Source: JAGOTP01 sp964598725
GTDB taxonomy: Bacteria > Patescibacteriota > Patescibacteriia > 2-12-FULL-60-25
DNA: 64,000 nucleotides
Direction of reading: 5' to 3'
Assembly (NCBI GenBank): GCA_964598725.1
Contig: CAZRCW010000001.1
Location: forward strand, 1 to 64,000
The notes beneath the pieces were generated by a model. It saw only the letters and a list, made by a program, of their open reading frames with translations. It made no database searches and was not told the origin of the DNA. Shown here piece by piece: positions 17,262-25,969 of the stretch (its first letter is position 1; every line of letters starts with the position of its first letter). The position numbers were made by a program, and so were the translations under genes.

Positions 17262-19745
17262 CTAAAACCGGGTTTTCGTCAACGCCTCGAAGGCACGCTC
17301 CACTTCCTGAAGCTCTTCCTTATTCAACCGCGACCGTAAGGCATCAATAGCTAATCTCTGGAAATAGCTGATTGCTCCCGCTCGGGGTAATGAACGTTCT
17401 CGAGCGAATCGCTCTGTAATCACTTTGAGACTATGTTGAAGGGTATCCGATTGACGACTCTGTGACAGCTCGCCCAGCCTCCCCTCCGCCTCTGACCACC
17501 CCTGCTGAAGCGCTAGACTCAATGCCGTATTTGAGATAGGCGCCTCTTCGTGGGCAACATCTGGCCTGAACCAAAGACTTGCCGCCTGGGCAAACGCTTC
17601 GCAGACACGAATCGAGGTTAGCCGTTCAGGAGCAGGTGGGTTCCACAGGATACGGTTGAATGCAGAGCGTTTTGCCGATGATAGATGATGTTCCTTTCCT
17701 TCTTGTGACTGAACGTACGAAGCTCGCTTCTCTGCCCGTTCTTGCTTCAGCTCCGTATGCGCTTCGATCATTCGTGTCGGTGTCGCATCGAGCAGACGTG
17801 CTCGAACACCTGCTCCGAATGGAACAAGCACAAAGGCGGTTGCATGTCCGGCTCCGGCTCGAATCCTCCCTTCTTCAACGCGGAAACCTTGAGCTACGCC
17901 CGCGGGGAAACCTTGTCGACGCAAGAGATCACAGGCGAGTAATGCAAAGTCGGTACAGATGCCTGCAAGCTGGACTGTTGCAGGCACCTCTCTTGAATGC
18001 TGACTGCGTAACGTCAGTGCTCGTCTTCGCATCAACGCTAGTCGCTCTGCGAATGAGACGCGTTCCCATGCTTCACGCAATGGTCCCGATTCCATATCGT
18101 AGAGACCTATTTCTAGCAATCCTTCTTGAGTGGCTTGAAAGCGTTCTTCTAGACTTTGGGAACCGGCTTGCGTATACATGCGTACTAAATCCTCGTCCGC
18201 CATACCTAAGGATCTAAGCCAAACCGAGGTCCGTTGATTAAACTGCTTATGTACCCAGTGCCTATACTCTTCCGTCAGGACCTCGTTCGAAACGCTATTC
18301 ATTGGCTGATCGAACTCAACCATCAGCAAGGGTGGTTTTGATTTCGCGGCATCAAACACATGCACTCCACGATAGGCATCGAGTTGTATCTCCCCAGAAG
18401 CCGTTGAGGCTATTCTTGGTTGTAACGCGTCGGGAGGCAAGGGAAGAGTGTTTTTCCCTGGAGATAAGGCGTCTCCAACGACATTCAAGATCACGGTCTT
18501 TCGATCTTTCGTGAACGGTGCAGGTTGAAACGGAATTTTTGTTCCGCTTTTCGGTGCATGCCAGGAACGGTCTCGCTCTCGATACTCCGCGTAATACCCT
18601 GTCGGAACAAACTCATCGATAGGCGTCGTAAACTGCGCTATCTCGTTATCGTTCTCTTCTTCTTTTAAAGGATCACCTCCCTTAAAACCTGTACGTTCAG
18701 ACGAGGCGAGCCGCTTCAGAGTCGAGCTACTTTCCAAGCTCATCTCAGGCGGAACCCGATCTGTGACCGTCAAACCTCGTCGTGCCGAGTCAGGTGAAAT
18801 AACCGAACTCAATGTCGCTCGACCATCGAGTGAACTGTCCACCATCGCATCTATATTCCCATGGCCGGTTTGTTCTGCCTGAAGAAAAACGCTGATCCAC
18901 GCCACGGCTAACTGAAAGCGCGGATCCAACTGCGAGAGCCGAGAATTCACAAAAGCACTAACGCTCCCTTCTTTTTGCACTTGTTGCTCCAAACGATCGA
19001 TCGGCGTGTAGAGAACCCACGACTGGCCATGAATCGACTGGATAAGCATTTGGTCTGATGATCCGTGAAAACTTCCATTAGAACCAATTTGATACAAAGC
19101 ACGGAGATCTTTCGACATCAGCTCCCATTCCTTTTCAATCGCGCGTAATGCCGCATCACGTAATACGGGTTCGGTGACAAACGTCTGATCACTTTTCAAT
19201 CTTCGGAGATAGTTGGTCGCGAGCTCCATACCTGGTCGCACCCCCTTAAAGTCATGTCTCGCTCGGAAGGCGTCGTAAAAACTCGACTGCCCACCTTGAG
19301 TCACCAGTCGATTTGATTCGATCACTTGACGATAGGCTTGAGCTAAACGAATGACTTGCGCCTCATCTGGCTTTATTGCTGTCGCCGCCACGGGAGTACG
19401 GGTGCTGGCGGCGATTCGTTTACGCATCGCTGGAACTGTTTCAGATTCTACTAAATGCACGAGCGGCATTTTTGCTGGCAGTGGAAGTGGCGTACGGAAA
19501 ATAGCGGTTCGAAATACGTTCTTTTGTTCATCAGACAAACGATGGCTAAGTTTTTGCCACATGATCTGCGTGACCATCGGCTCCTCACGAAGAAGGTGCG
19601 ACCAAAAAGCAAAGGCGTGATGCTTGGTTTTTCCTGCCAGCACGCGTTCGATCGCTTCGATCAAAACTCGCTCCGCTTCGGCGGCTTGCTCGGCTTTCTT
19701 CAATTGATCCGTAATCTTGTGTTTAAGATCGTCTGGCCGCTCCAT
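17262..19745 (-). CDS. large cytoplasmic transglutaminase-like protein
   Basis: 827 aa, no signal peptide or membrane segment. The C-terminal part has a transglutaminase/papain-like core with the expected triad: C597 (GICTDFALLACDLLRRQG), H634 (AGAGHATAFVLVP) and D653 (LLDATP). The N-terminal ~500 residues are helical and charged and not recognised; an extended polar stretch (about 330-380) may be a linker. It could be a protease or a protein cross-linker or deamidase. It sits between epmA and efp on the same strand with short gaps (34 and 40 nt), so the three may be one operon. The start at 19745 follows an AT-poor region without SD. Confidence 0.8.
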   Translation of the reverse strand: MERPDDLKHKITDQLKKAEQAAEAERVLIEAIERVLAGKTKHHAFAFWSHLLREEPMVTQIMWQKLSHRLSDEQKNVFRTAIFRTPLPLPAKMPLVHLVESETVPAMRKRIAASTRTPVAATAIKPDEAQVIRLAQAYRQVIESNRLVTQGGQSSFYDAFRARHDFKGVRPGMELATNYLRRLKSDQTFVTEPVLRDAALRAIEKEWELMSKDLRALYQIGSNGSFHGSSDQMLIQSIHGQSWVLYTPIDRLEQQVQKEGSVSAFVNSRLSQLDPRFQLAVAWISVFLQAEQTGHGNIDAMVDSSLDGRATLSSVISPDSARRGLTVTDRVPPEMSLESSSTLKRLASSERTGFKGGDPLKEEENDNEIAQFTTPIDEFVPTGYYAEYRERDRSWHAPKSGTKIPFQPAPFTKDRKTVILNVVGDALSPGKNTLPLPPDALQPRIASTASGEIQLDAYRGVHVFDAAKSKPPLLMVEFDQPMNSVSNEVLTEEYRHWVHKQFNQRTSVWLRSLGMADEDLVRMYTQAGSQSLEERFQATQEGLLEIGLYDMESGPLREAWERVSFAERLALMRRRALTLRSQHSREVPATVQLAGICTDFALLACDLLRRQGFPAGVAQGFRVEEGRIRAGAGHATAFVLVPFGAGVRARLLDATPTRMIEAHTELKQERAEKRASYVQSQEGKEHHLSSAKRSAFNRILWNPPAPERLTSIRVCEAFAQAASLWFRPDVAHEEAPISNTALSLALQQGWSEAEGRLGELSQSRQSDTLQHSLKVITERFARERSLPRAGAISYFQRLAIDALRSRLNKEELQEVERAFEALTKTRF

Positions 19746-19779
19746 GCCACCATGATAGCATTTTCTCCAAAGCACTACT

Positions 19780-20805
19780 TCACTCAAATCGTTCCCGAAT
19801 CGGCACTGGCATGATGTCTGAGATCGATTTCGCCCCGGTCAGCGCCATCACAAGCCGATCAACCCCAAACGCGATTCCCGCCGCATCCCCCATCTTCGGC
19901 AGACACTCGACAAAGCGCTCATCAATCGGCCAGATGTCTTTCCCGAGCGATGTGCGAAGCGCTTGCTCTTCTTCAAAGCGCGCTCGCTGTTCTTTCGCAT
20001 CCGATAACTCTGCAAAGCCATTCGCTAATTCGAGATCACCAAAATACAGCTCCGTACGTAACGCATAGCGAGGATCGGTTGGCTGCTTGCGAGCCAAGGC
20101 GGCCATCGAGGCTGGATAGTTATACAAAAACGTCGGTTGGATCGCGCGATCGTTACCCTTTCCGCTCCAGCCTAGCTGTGGCTCCACCTCAACCAAAAAG
20201 ATCCGGAAGAAAAGATCGTCCCAAGTATCCGTGTCTTCAATGTGGAGCCCTCGTTCTTTCACCAGTTTCGCTAAGGCTGATTTATCTTCCAAGACGGTAT
20301 CAAGATCAACGTTCGCATATTCCTTCATCGCTTCCGCCACGGTAAGTCGACGGAACGGACGCCCAAGCCAGGCACGATCCTGAAGACCAGCTGACTCGGT
20401 CGTCGCGAACCACTTCGTTGCTACGTCCTTCACCAGCCCTTCTGTATCTTGAAACAATTCCTCCAATCCGGCGTCCCGTCGATACCATTCGATCATCAAA
20501 AATTCGACGTCGTGTGTTCCATCCCAGGGTTCGCTGTTCCGGAAGCAGGGACCAAGATCATAGATCTTATCAAAGCCAGCTCCCAACAACTTTTTCATCG
20601 CATATTCAGGGGACGTGATAAGCGCCCCACGATGCTTGGTTCCATTTTGTTCTTCAATCTCCGACCAAAGCGGCTCAAGGTAGGGTTCTTGGCCAGGCAA
20701 GCCAACTAAACGCGGCGTATGGAATTCCAAGAAGCCTTGATCATCGAAATAGCGACGAACGAGTTTTGTGATCTCGGAACGGGCTCGGAGCAAAGACGGA
20801 TGCAT
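19780..20805 (-). CDS. epmA: EF-P lysine ligase EpmA / short lysyl-tRNA synthetase-like
   Basis: 341 aa class II synthetase core without the anticodon-binding domain, the size of EpmA (PoxA/GenX). Motif 2 is CFRNSEPWDGTHDVEF...EWY and motif 3 is GIAFGVDRLVMAL. EpmA attaches (R)-beta-lysine to EF-P. Its co-location with efp (about 2.6 kb downstream, same strand) supports this role. No epmB (lysine 2,3-aminomutase) is in the window, so alpha-lysine may be used or epmB is elsewhere. The start at 20805 is 7 nt after a TAGGAT -10-like box, so the mRNA may be leaderless. Confidence 0.88.
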   Translation of the reverse strand: MHPSLLRARSEITKLVRRYFDDQGFLEFHTPRLVGLPGQEPYLEPLWSEIEEQNGTKHRGALITSPEYAMKKLLGAGFDKIYDLGPCFRNSEPWDGTHDVEFLMIEWYRRDAGLEELFQDTEGLVKDVATKWFATTESAGLQDRAWLGRPFRRLTVAEAMKEYANVDLDTVLEDKSALAKLVKERGLHIEDTDTWDDLFFRIFLVEVEPQLGWSGKGNDRAIQPTFLYNYPASMAALARKQPTDPRYALRTELYFGDLELANGFAELSDAKEQRARFEEEQALRTSLGKDIWPIDERFVECLPKMGDAAGIAFGVDRLVMALTGAKSISDIMPVPIRERFE

Positions 20806-20934
20806 GACCGGTATCCTATAGATAAACGCTCCGCTCGTCGAACGATGGTTTGTTCTCAGAAACTGAAAACGCCTCACCGACCAGATCCTTGAGCAAGGAG
20901 GTCCGTGAGACGCTTCGTGAAGATCCGTCGTGGA

Positions 20935-21501
20935 TCAGATCATCTGTGGCGAAGAAAGCTCGGGCGCTTCCCGCTCGCGATGCTCCTGCAGCTCACAGGG
21001 TGGCCAGCGATCGTAGTCGGGAACGACCGATCCATCCGGCACCTCCCTGAGTCTGCTTCGCTTGAACTGGGGCACCTCCTGAAAGGTTCGGTTGATGGTC
21101 CAGGTACGATCTGCCAGTCCATTCTCGGGCGGCAACGCTTCGCAGTTCGGCGGAGCGTAGACGAAGAGCTCGTTGCCGACCTCTCGGAAATCGCTCTCTT
21201 CAAGGCTGCCTTGGCAGACGATCTGAGACCGATAGCAGCGACGCGCAAGGTCTGGCACGACCTCGATGTACGAGTAGTAGCGCGGCCGGCTACCACCGTC
21301 CGTGTAGTGCGCGATCAGTTCGCGCGGATCGTTGACCGGCTCCGGCTGATCCGGTGACAGCCTCGGACGCGCCGGAGTGACGACCAGCGACCGGTCGTTC
21401 AATCGCTCGTTCGAGACTTTCGGCTTCTGAAAGAAGATGACCACCGCAATCGCTACGAGCAGCACCAACGTCACCAAACCGATTCTATTCGAGGTTGCCA
21501 T
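20935..21501 (-). CDS. 188-aa membrane-anchored hypothetical protein (GC-rich locus)
   Basis: One N-terminal membrane segment (RIGLVTLVLLVAIAVVIFF, residues 6-24), then a basic, Pro-rich linker and an external domain with four cysteines (RRCYRSQIVCQG, PPNCEAL, PPCEL). The SD GGAGGGG sits 4-5 nt before the ATG, and a very good promoter lies upstream. The codon and base composition is richer in GC than that of the neighbours. No family recognised. The isolated position with its own signals fits the cassette pattern described in the findings. Confidence 0.7.
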   Translation of the reverse strand: MATSNRIGLVTLVLLVAIAVVIFFQKPKVSNERLNDRSLVVTPARPRLSPDQPEPVNDPRELIAHYTDGGSRPRYYSYIEVVPDLARRCYRSQIVCQGSLEESDFREVGNELFVYAPPNCEALPPENGLADRTWTINRTFQEVPQFKRSRLREVPDGSVVPDYDRWPPCELQEHREREAPELSSPQMI

Positions 21502-21556
21502 ACGCCCCTCCACAGGAGCCCGCACGAGAGAACCAGCTCTCTCAAGGCGGAAGAAT

Positions 21557-21585
21557 AAAATATTCTTCCAGTGGTTCTTTGTCAA
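21557..21585 (-). promoter_or_regulatory. sigma70-type promoter of the 188-aa gene
   Basis: Minus strand TTGACA (21580-21585), 17-base spacer, TATTTT (21557-21562). The -10 box lies inside a perfect palindrome GGAAGAATA-AAA-TATTCTTCC (21549-21569), which could be an operator. Confidence 0.7.
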
Positions 21586-21600
21586 TACACATTGAACAAA

Positions 21601-21637
21601 AAGACACCCGCCTCATTTCGAGGCGGGTGTCTTTTTT
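21601..21637. terminator. bidirectional intrinsic terminator
   Basis: Stem AAGACACCCGCCTC / its complement with an ATTTC-type loop and TTTTTT, downstream of rpsR. Confidence 0.9.
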
Positions 21638-21642
21638 CACGT

Positions 21643-21873
21643 TTAGCGAACCAAGTATGGCAGAAGGGCCATGAAACGCGCGCGCTTGATAGCGAGGGCG
21701 AGTTTGCGCTGGTGCCAGCCGCAGACGCCGGAGCGCTTGCGAGGGACGATCTTTCCGAAGGAGGAAAGGTAGCGGCGCAAGGTGTTGGTGTCCTTGTAGT
21801 TGATTTCGTCAGTGTTGATTTGGCAGAAGTGGCAGGTGCGCACTTTTGCGAGCTTCGAGGTTGGCTTGTTCAT
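21643..21873 (-). CDS. rpsR: 30S ribosomal protein S18
   Basis: 76 aa. S18 signature: CHFCQ...INYKDTNTLRRYLSSFGKIVPRKRSGVCGWHQRKLALAIKRARFMALLPY, spread over residues 14-74. The four-Cys/His set suggests a zinc-binding S18. It partners S6 on the 30S platform. The start at 21873 is preferred; upstream codons give a hydrophobic, non-conserved tail. Last gene of rpsF-ssb-rpsR. Confidence 0.95.
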   Translation of the reverse strand: MNKPTSKLAKVRTCHFCQINTDEINYKDTNTLRRYLSSFGKIVPRKRSGVCGWHQRKLALAIKRARFMALLPYLVR

Positions 21874-21945
21874 AGGTGGGTGCACGACAGGATGGAACAA
21901 CCGGAATGCGTGCGGGATGAAATGAGTAATGAGGAGAACCAATTC

Positions 21946-22446
21946 CTAAAAAGGAATATCTTCGATGCGAATCTCTTGGTCGGACACGGCCCGATCGATC
22001 GGATCGTTCACGGCGGACTGGGTCAAGGCAGGACCAGCGGAGCCAGCGTTTGAAGGCATGGCTCGTGGCGCGGGCGATCCGTCTGTCACCGAGGCACCGC
22101 TCGAACCTGGAGCAGCGCTGCCACGATCGAGCATGATCATGTTTTCGGCAACGATTTCGGTACGCATGCGCTTCTGTCCATCTTGAGCTTCCCATTCACG
22201 CGTTTGAATGCGCCCTTCCAAAAAGATTTTCTTTCCTTTCGTCAGGTACTGCTGACAGATCTCGGCCAACTTTCCCCAGGCGACGATGTTGTGGAACTCC
22301 GTGCGTACTTGCTTAGAGCCTTGAGCATCCGTCCACTGAGCGTTGGTGGCGATTCCGAAGGAAGCAACAGTCTGACCACTCGGCGTGTTTCGCACTTCTG
22401 GATCACGTGTGACGTTTCCGATGAGCTGGGCACGATTAAGGTCCAT
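21946..22446 (-). CDS. ssb: single-stranded DNA-binding protein
   Basis: 166 aa. OB fold at residues 1-110 (LNRAQLIGNVTRDPEVR, TEFHNIVAWGKLAEI, KGKKIFLEGRIQTREW), a Gly/Ser/Ala/Pro-rich linker and the acidic tail EDIPF that recruits repair and replication proteins. Middle gene of the usual S6-SSB-S18 operon. Confidence 0.96.
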   Translation of the reverse strand: MDLNRAQLIGNVTRDPEVRNTPSGQTVASFGIATNAQWTDAQGSKQVRTEFHNIVAWGKLAEICQQYLTKGKKIFLEGRIQTREWEAQDGQKRMRTEIVAENMIMLDRGSAAPGSSGASVTDGSPAPRAMPSNAGSAGPALTQSAVNDPIDRAVSDQEIRIEDIPF

Positions 22447-22466
22447 AGGAAAGAGAAAAAACGAGA

Positions 22467-22967
22467 TTAAGCCTTGTCTTCAGCAGGAGCTGCTTCGACC
22501 TTCTTGTCGTCACCGGCTTCGGCTGCTTTGTCATCGGCTGGCTTCTCCTCCTTGGAGTCACCCTCTTTCTCCTTGGTTTCTCCATCTTTGGATTCAGCCT
22601 TTTCACGACGGCGAGCACGTTCTTCTTCGACGTTGATTTCAGCGAACTGGACGAGGTCGAATTTCTGATCCTCAACGCTCTTCTCAGAGGCGGTGATCAT
22701 GTGGCGCAAGATGTCGTTCGAGATGCGGAGGCTCTCTTCGATCTTGGCGACGGACTGCTTGTCGGCCGTGAAGACGACGGCGACGTAGTAGCCGTAGCGC
22801 TGCTTTTCGATTTGGTAGGCCAAGTGGAGCTTGCCGAGACGCTTCGTGAGCTCAACGGTCGCACCGTACTTGGTAATAAGGGTGGAGATTTTGGTCTCAA
22901 CACCACCGACTTCCGTTTCAACAACGGTCGCTGGGATGATGTAAAGCAACTCGTAGCGAGCAGCCAT
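22467..22967 (-). CDS. rpsF: 30S ribosomal protein S6 with a charged C-terminal extension
   Basis: 166 aa; the usual S6 ends near residue 100. The core (YELLYIIPA, EVGGVETKISTLITKYG, KLAYQIEKQRYGYYV, LRISNDILRHMI) is normal. An extra ~50-residue Lys/Glu/Ala-rich tail (KEKEGDSKEEKPADDKAAE) is probably disordered. First gene of the S6-SSB-S18 operon, under the promoter at 23056-23084. Confidence 0.95.
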   Translation of the reverse strand: MAARYELLYIIPATVVETEVGGVETKISTLITKYGATVELTKRLGKLHLAYQIEKQRYGYYVAVVFTADKQSVAKIEESLRISNDILRHMITASEKSVEDQKFDLVQFAEINVEEERARRREKAESKDGETKEKEGDSKEEKPADDKAAEAGDDKKVEAAPAEDKA

Positions 22968-22976
22968 ACTCTTGGG

Positions 22977-23034
22977 GTGACACGTCCCTTATTCAGGGAT
23001 TTTAGCTCAGTTAAGGCTAAAATTGGCCGGTCAC
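22977..23034 (-). promoter_or_regulatory. structured leader of rpsF, possible S6:S18 autoregulatory RNA
   Basis: The transcript between promoter and rpsF can fold into an outer GTGAC/GTCAC stem (23030-23034 with 22977-22983) enclosing two hairpins: ATTTTAGC/GCTAAAAT (22999-23023) and TCCCT/AGGGA (22985-22999). A CCG lies next to the outer stem. The known S6:S18 box has a conserved CCG bulge, so feedback control is plausible. Confidence 0.45.
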
Positions 23035-23055
23035 AGTTAAGATTGAAGTGCCGCC

Positions 23056-23084
23056 AGACTACAAAAAATGCCCTTGGTTGTCAA
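23056..23084 (-). promoter_or_regulatory. sigma70-type promoter of rpsF-ssb-rpsR
   Basis: TTGACA (23079-23084), 17-base spacer, TAGTCT (23056-23061), on the minus strand. It leaves a leader of about 80 nt. Confidence 0.75.
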
Positions 23085-23087
23085 TAT

Positions 23088-24251
23088 TTAGGCGGCTTGG
23101 GTGAAGGCTTCGATCGGAGCGGTGCTCAGACAGATTCCGGCAGGATAGGCTTGATCGCGCAACGCTTCCGCTTTTGCTCCCAAAACGAGTATCCGCTCCT
23201 GGGCGGCAGCTGTATCGGTCAAACGACCGCTATTGAGCCAGGCGGTTAGCTCCTTGATCCAGGCTTTGGTCATGTGATATTCAGCGCGAACGTTCAAAAC
23301 AGCTGGAGACTGCGAAGCATCATCAACTAAGTACAACGGGGCTAAACGGGTCAGTAATTGACTCAATTCCGCTTTTTTCGACTTTGCCTCCTCTGCTCGA
23401 TGAGCGACTTCAGCTAAACGCGCCTGTTCGGCTAATTCTTTCACCGGACGCAGTTCACGGGTACGAATCTGATCTAACTGCTTTTCGATCTGTTGATAGA
23501 AATAGCGAATTGTCAGCAACGCGTGGCGGTCAACGGAGGGAAGTTGGTTTTCGTCCTTCGGCAACTTCATTTGATGCAGCGATCGAACCGCCATCTCATG
23601 TAACGTGATCGCTTCTTCAAACGCGATATTCCCTCGCTTCGCCAAAATAAGCTCGTAGACAGAGGCGATCTCATGCTGAGCCTCCACGAAAAGGGATAAT
23701 CGTTCCGCCTTTGCGGCTTTGCCTTTTTCAGACGGGGCAGCTTCTTGTGCCAGCAGATGCAATCGCTTGCAGGCACCTTCGTACCCGGCGCGTTCGCGTA
23801 CCAAGTCGCGTCGTAGCGCCTTATATTCTTCGGCCATCGAGCGGAATGATTCCTCCCCCATCTGCAACCCTTCTTCGCGTACACGGCCCGGATTCTCTAT
23901 CGCCTGATCGTAATCGGCGAAACTCACGTTGGTCATCGCCAAACGCGCACGTAGCATCAGATACAACTCCTTTGAGCGACAGATTTGACTATGGTAGCGA
24001 CCGACCATTAAGGCATCGTAGCGCTCTTGAACTTCATTCTTTGGTTCAACGCTTGTTCGTTCGATGCGTGCCTTTAAGGCATCCAGATCCTCGTCATCCC
24101 CCCGCTCTACTGCAGAGCGCTTTATGCGCTGTACACCAGATTTTTCCCCTTCAAAGGAGGGTTGCTCCGCATCGGAACGCTCAAAAAAGCTGTCGAATGC
24201 TGGTTCAGCATCTGCGACAGAGGTACCAGAAAGAGCGCGGCGAGTGGCCAT
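23088..24251 (-). CDS. 387-aa alpha-helical hypothetical protein
   Basis: Soluble, no signal peptide. The first ~65 residues are polar and probably disordered; the rest is almost wholly helical and charged (long runs such as RPVKELAEQARLAEVAHR), as in a helical-bundle or coiled-coil scaffold. No family recognised. A TATACT -10-like box lies 16 nt before the chosen ATG (24251). Divergent from the THUMP methyltransferase gene. Confidence 0.75.
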   Translation of the reverse strand: MATRRALSGTSVADAEPAFDSFFERSDAEQPSFEGEKSGVQRIKRSAVERGDDEDLDALKARIERTSVEPKNEVQERYDALMVGRYHSQICRSKELYLMLRARLAMTNVSFADYDQAIENPGRVREEGLQMGEESFRSMAEEYKALRRDLVRERAGYEGACKRLHLLAQEAAPSEKGKAAKAERLSLFVEAQHEIASVYELILAKRGNIAFEEAITLHEMAVRSLHQMKLPKDENQLPSVDRHALLTIRYFYQQIEKQLDQIRTRELRPVKELAEQARLAEVAHRAEEAKSKKAELSQLLTRLAPLYLVDDASQSPAVLNVRAEYHMTKAWIKELTAWLNSGRLTDTAAAQERILVLGAKAEALRDQAYPAGICLSTAPIEAFTQAA

Positions 24252-24337
24252 AGAAAAGACTGAGACTAGTATAGCGCATTTGCCTCGAAGATTCATCTTC
24301 GTTTGCGGATAGCGCGTTCTCAGCTATGATCAGACGT

Positions 24338-25489
24338 ATGTCGACCTTCCTCGTCTTTGGCAGCCAACCTGCCCTGTCGCTCGCCGAAGCCAAGGCTATC
24401 TACCCAGATGCCGACTTTCAGCTGTTCGGTTCGGCCGCCGTCAGCAGAACCGATATCGATCCGGTCGCTGCGGTTGAACGGTTGGGAGGAACGGTCAAAG
24501 CCGGGCGAATTTTGCTCGAACTCTCCGCCAAACAGAACATTTTTGATGGCTTGGTCGAACTGATTCAAACCCATCCGCGTGGTCGCAAGATCCTGTTTTC
24601 GATCACCGTTTTCGGCCACCATCCAGAGATCGATCGAAAATTCCCCATCGAATTCAAGCGTAAACTCCAGGAAGCAGGCTTGTCTGCTCGTTGGTTTGCC
24701 GACGAGAACAAGCAAGTTTCGCCAGCCGCAGTAAAGAAGGCTGGGCTCTTAGACGAAGGCTATGATATTTGTCTCTTCGCATCAGAAAAAGGTTGCGCGA
24801 TTGGTTTCAGCGAAACAGTCCAAGATCCAGACGCCTGGACGATGCGCGATATGGGCCGCCCGTTCCGCGATGCACAGAACGGAATGTTACCACCGAAACT
24901 CGCTCGTCTTTTAGTGAACTTGGCCGGTGCCGACACGAACCGTCACTTGCTCGATCCATTTTGTGGCAGCGGTACGATTCCGATGGAGGCATCCCTCATG
25001 GGCTACAAACAAATCAGTGGCTCAGACAACGACCCGCAACAAGTAAAAGACACGCAGGGCAATATGCGTTGGCTCGCCGATCGTGGACTCATCACCCATC
25101 AAGCCTTTGCCGATATGCGTTTTGTCGTGTCCGAAGCTGCTTTTGCTCATACGCGTATCTCGACCCCGGTCGACGTTATCGTAACTGAGGGATATCTCGG
25201 TACGCCGCTCAAAGGCCGAGAATCGATGGATATGCTCGAAGCTGAAGCCGAAGGCATTGAACGTACTTGGACAGAGGCCTTGCCAACATTTGCGCGCATG
25301 CAACCGGCTGGTGGAATACTCGTCGGGATCTGGCCGATTCTGACATCGGCGAATGGCGAAGTAGAGATCAACGTCGAAGAGGCGGCCGAGGCGGCCGGCT
25401 ATACGTTTGTCGGACCAAAAGATCTCGTATATTCGCGTCCAGAACAGTACGTACAACGCCATATCATTGTTCTCCGCAAGAACGGATAG
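24338..25489 (+). CDS. THUMP-type RNA methyltransferase (TRM11/Trm-G10 family)
   Basis: 383 aa. N-terminal half resembles the ferredoxin-like/THUMP RNA-binding part (LFGSAAVSRTDIDP, KILFSITVFG). The C-terminal Rossmann domain has motif I LDPFCGSGTIPMEASLMG and GSDNDPQQV. Family enzymes make N2-methylguanosine in tRNA (position 10 region). Motif IV, normally DPPY, is here TEGYLGTP, as in a subset of the family. The start at 24338 is chosen: the upstream ATG at 24326 lies inside the TATGAT -10 box (24325-24330), so translation should start at 24338 on a leaderless mRNA. Confidence 0.82.
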   Translation: MSTFLVFGSQPALSLAEAKAIYPDADFQLFGSAAVSRTDIDPVAAVERLGGTVKAGRILLELSAKQNIFDGLVELIQTHPRGRKILFSITVFGHHPEIDRKFPIEFKRKLQEAGLSARWFADENKQVSPAAVKKAGLLDEGYDICLFASEKGCAIGFSETVQDPDAWTMRDMGRPFRDAQNGMLPPKLARLLVNLAGADTNRHLLDPFCGSGTIPMEASLMGYKQISGSDNDPQQVKDTQGNMRWLADRGLITHQAFADMRFVVSEAAFAHTRISTPVDVIVTEGYLGTPLKGRESMDMLEAEAEGIERTWTEALPTFARMQPAGGILVGIWPILTSANGEVEINVEEAAEAAGYTFVGPKDLVYSRPEQYVQRHIIVLRKNG

Positions 25490-25522
25490 CCGAGCAAAAG
25501 CGCGAGTGCTAGCATTTCTCCT

Positions 25523-25927
25523 ATGAATAAATTTGAACAACCCGCTTCGGTAAAACCATCGATTGATCCGAGCCTGTCTTGGTCAGAGACGCTCGGAGAA
25601 TCCCTTCCAACCGAACTCCCAGCACGGTCAGCACCGTCTGCTGAGAATCTTGAGCGCGCAGCCCTACTCGCAAAATGGAAAGCGAAAAAAGGCCCGCTCG
25701 GCCTGGGAGCGGCTGGAGATCAGACAGAAAAGGGCGTCCAAAAACGCCGGCGTGAAATGGACGCCGACATCGCTTCGATTGAGCTTCCCCAAGCATCTGA
25801 GACCTCTCCATCGAACCTCCCTTCTTTCGCTGAGACGAGCGACACCGAAGCGGTCAGCGACATCCGACGAAAACTTGATGAGCACCCAGATACAACGGAA
25901 CACCTCCCCGGACAACAAGCGGCCTAA
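25523..25927 (+). CDS. 134-aa hypothetical protein, mostly disordered
   Basis: Rich in Pro, Ser, Glu and Ala with a short basic patch (KWKAKKGPLGLGAAG; VQKRRREMD). No hydrophobic core, signal or motif. It lies 33 nt after the methyltransferase gene on the same strand and before a strong terminator, so it is probably cotranscribed. Function unknown. Confidence 0.6.
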   Translation: MNKFEQPASVKPSIDPSLSWSETLGESLPTELPARSAPSAENLERAALLAKWKAKKGPLGLGAAGDQTEKGVQKRRREMDADIASIELPQASETSPSNLPSFAETSDTEAVSDIRRKLDEHPDTTEHLPGQQAA

Positions 25928-25959
25928 ACAAAACGCTCACCCTGAGGTGAGCGTTTTGT
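25928..25959. terminator. bidirectional intrinsic terminator
   Basis: Perfect stem ACAAAACGCTCACC / its complement around a CTGA loop, between convergent genes. Confidence 0.92.
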
Positions 25960-25969
25960 ATTCCTTGTT

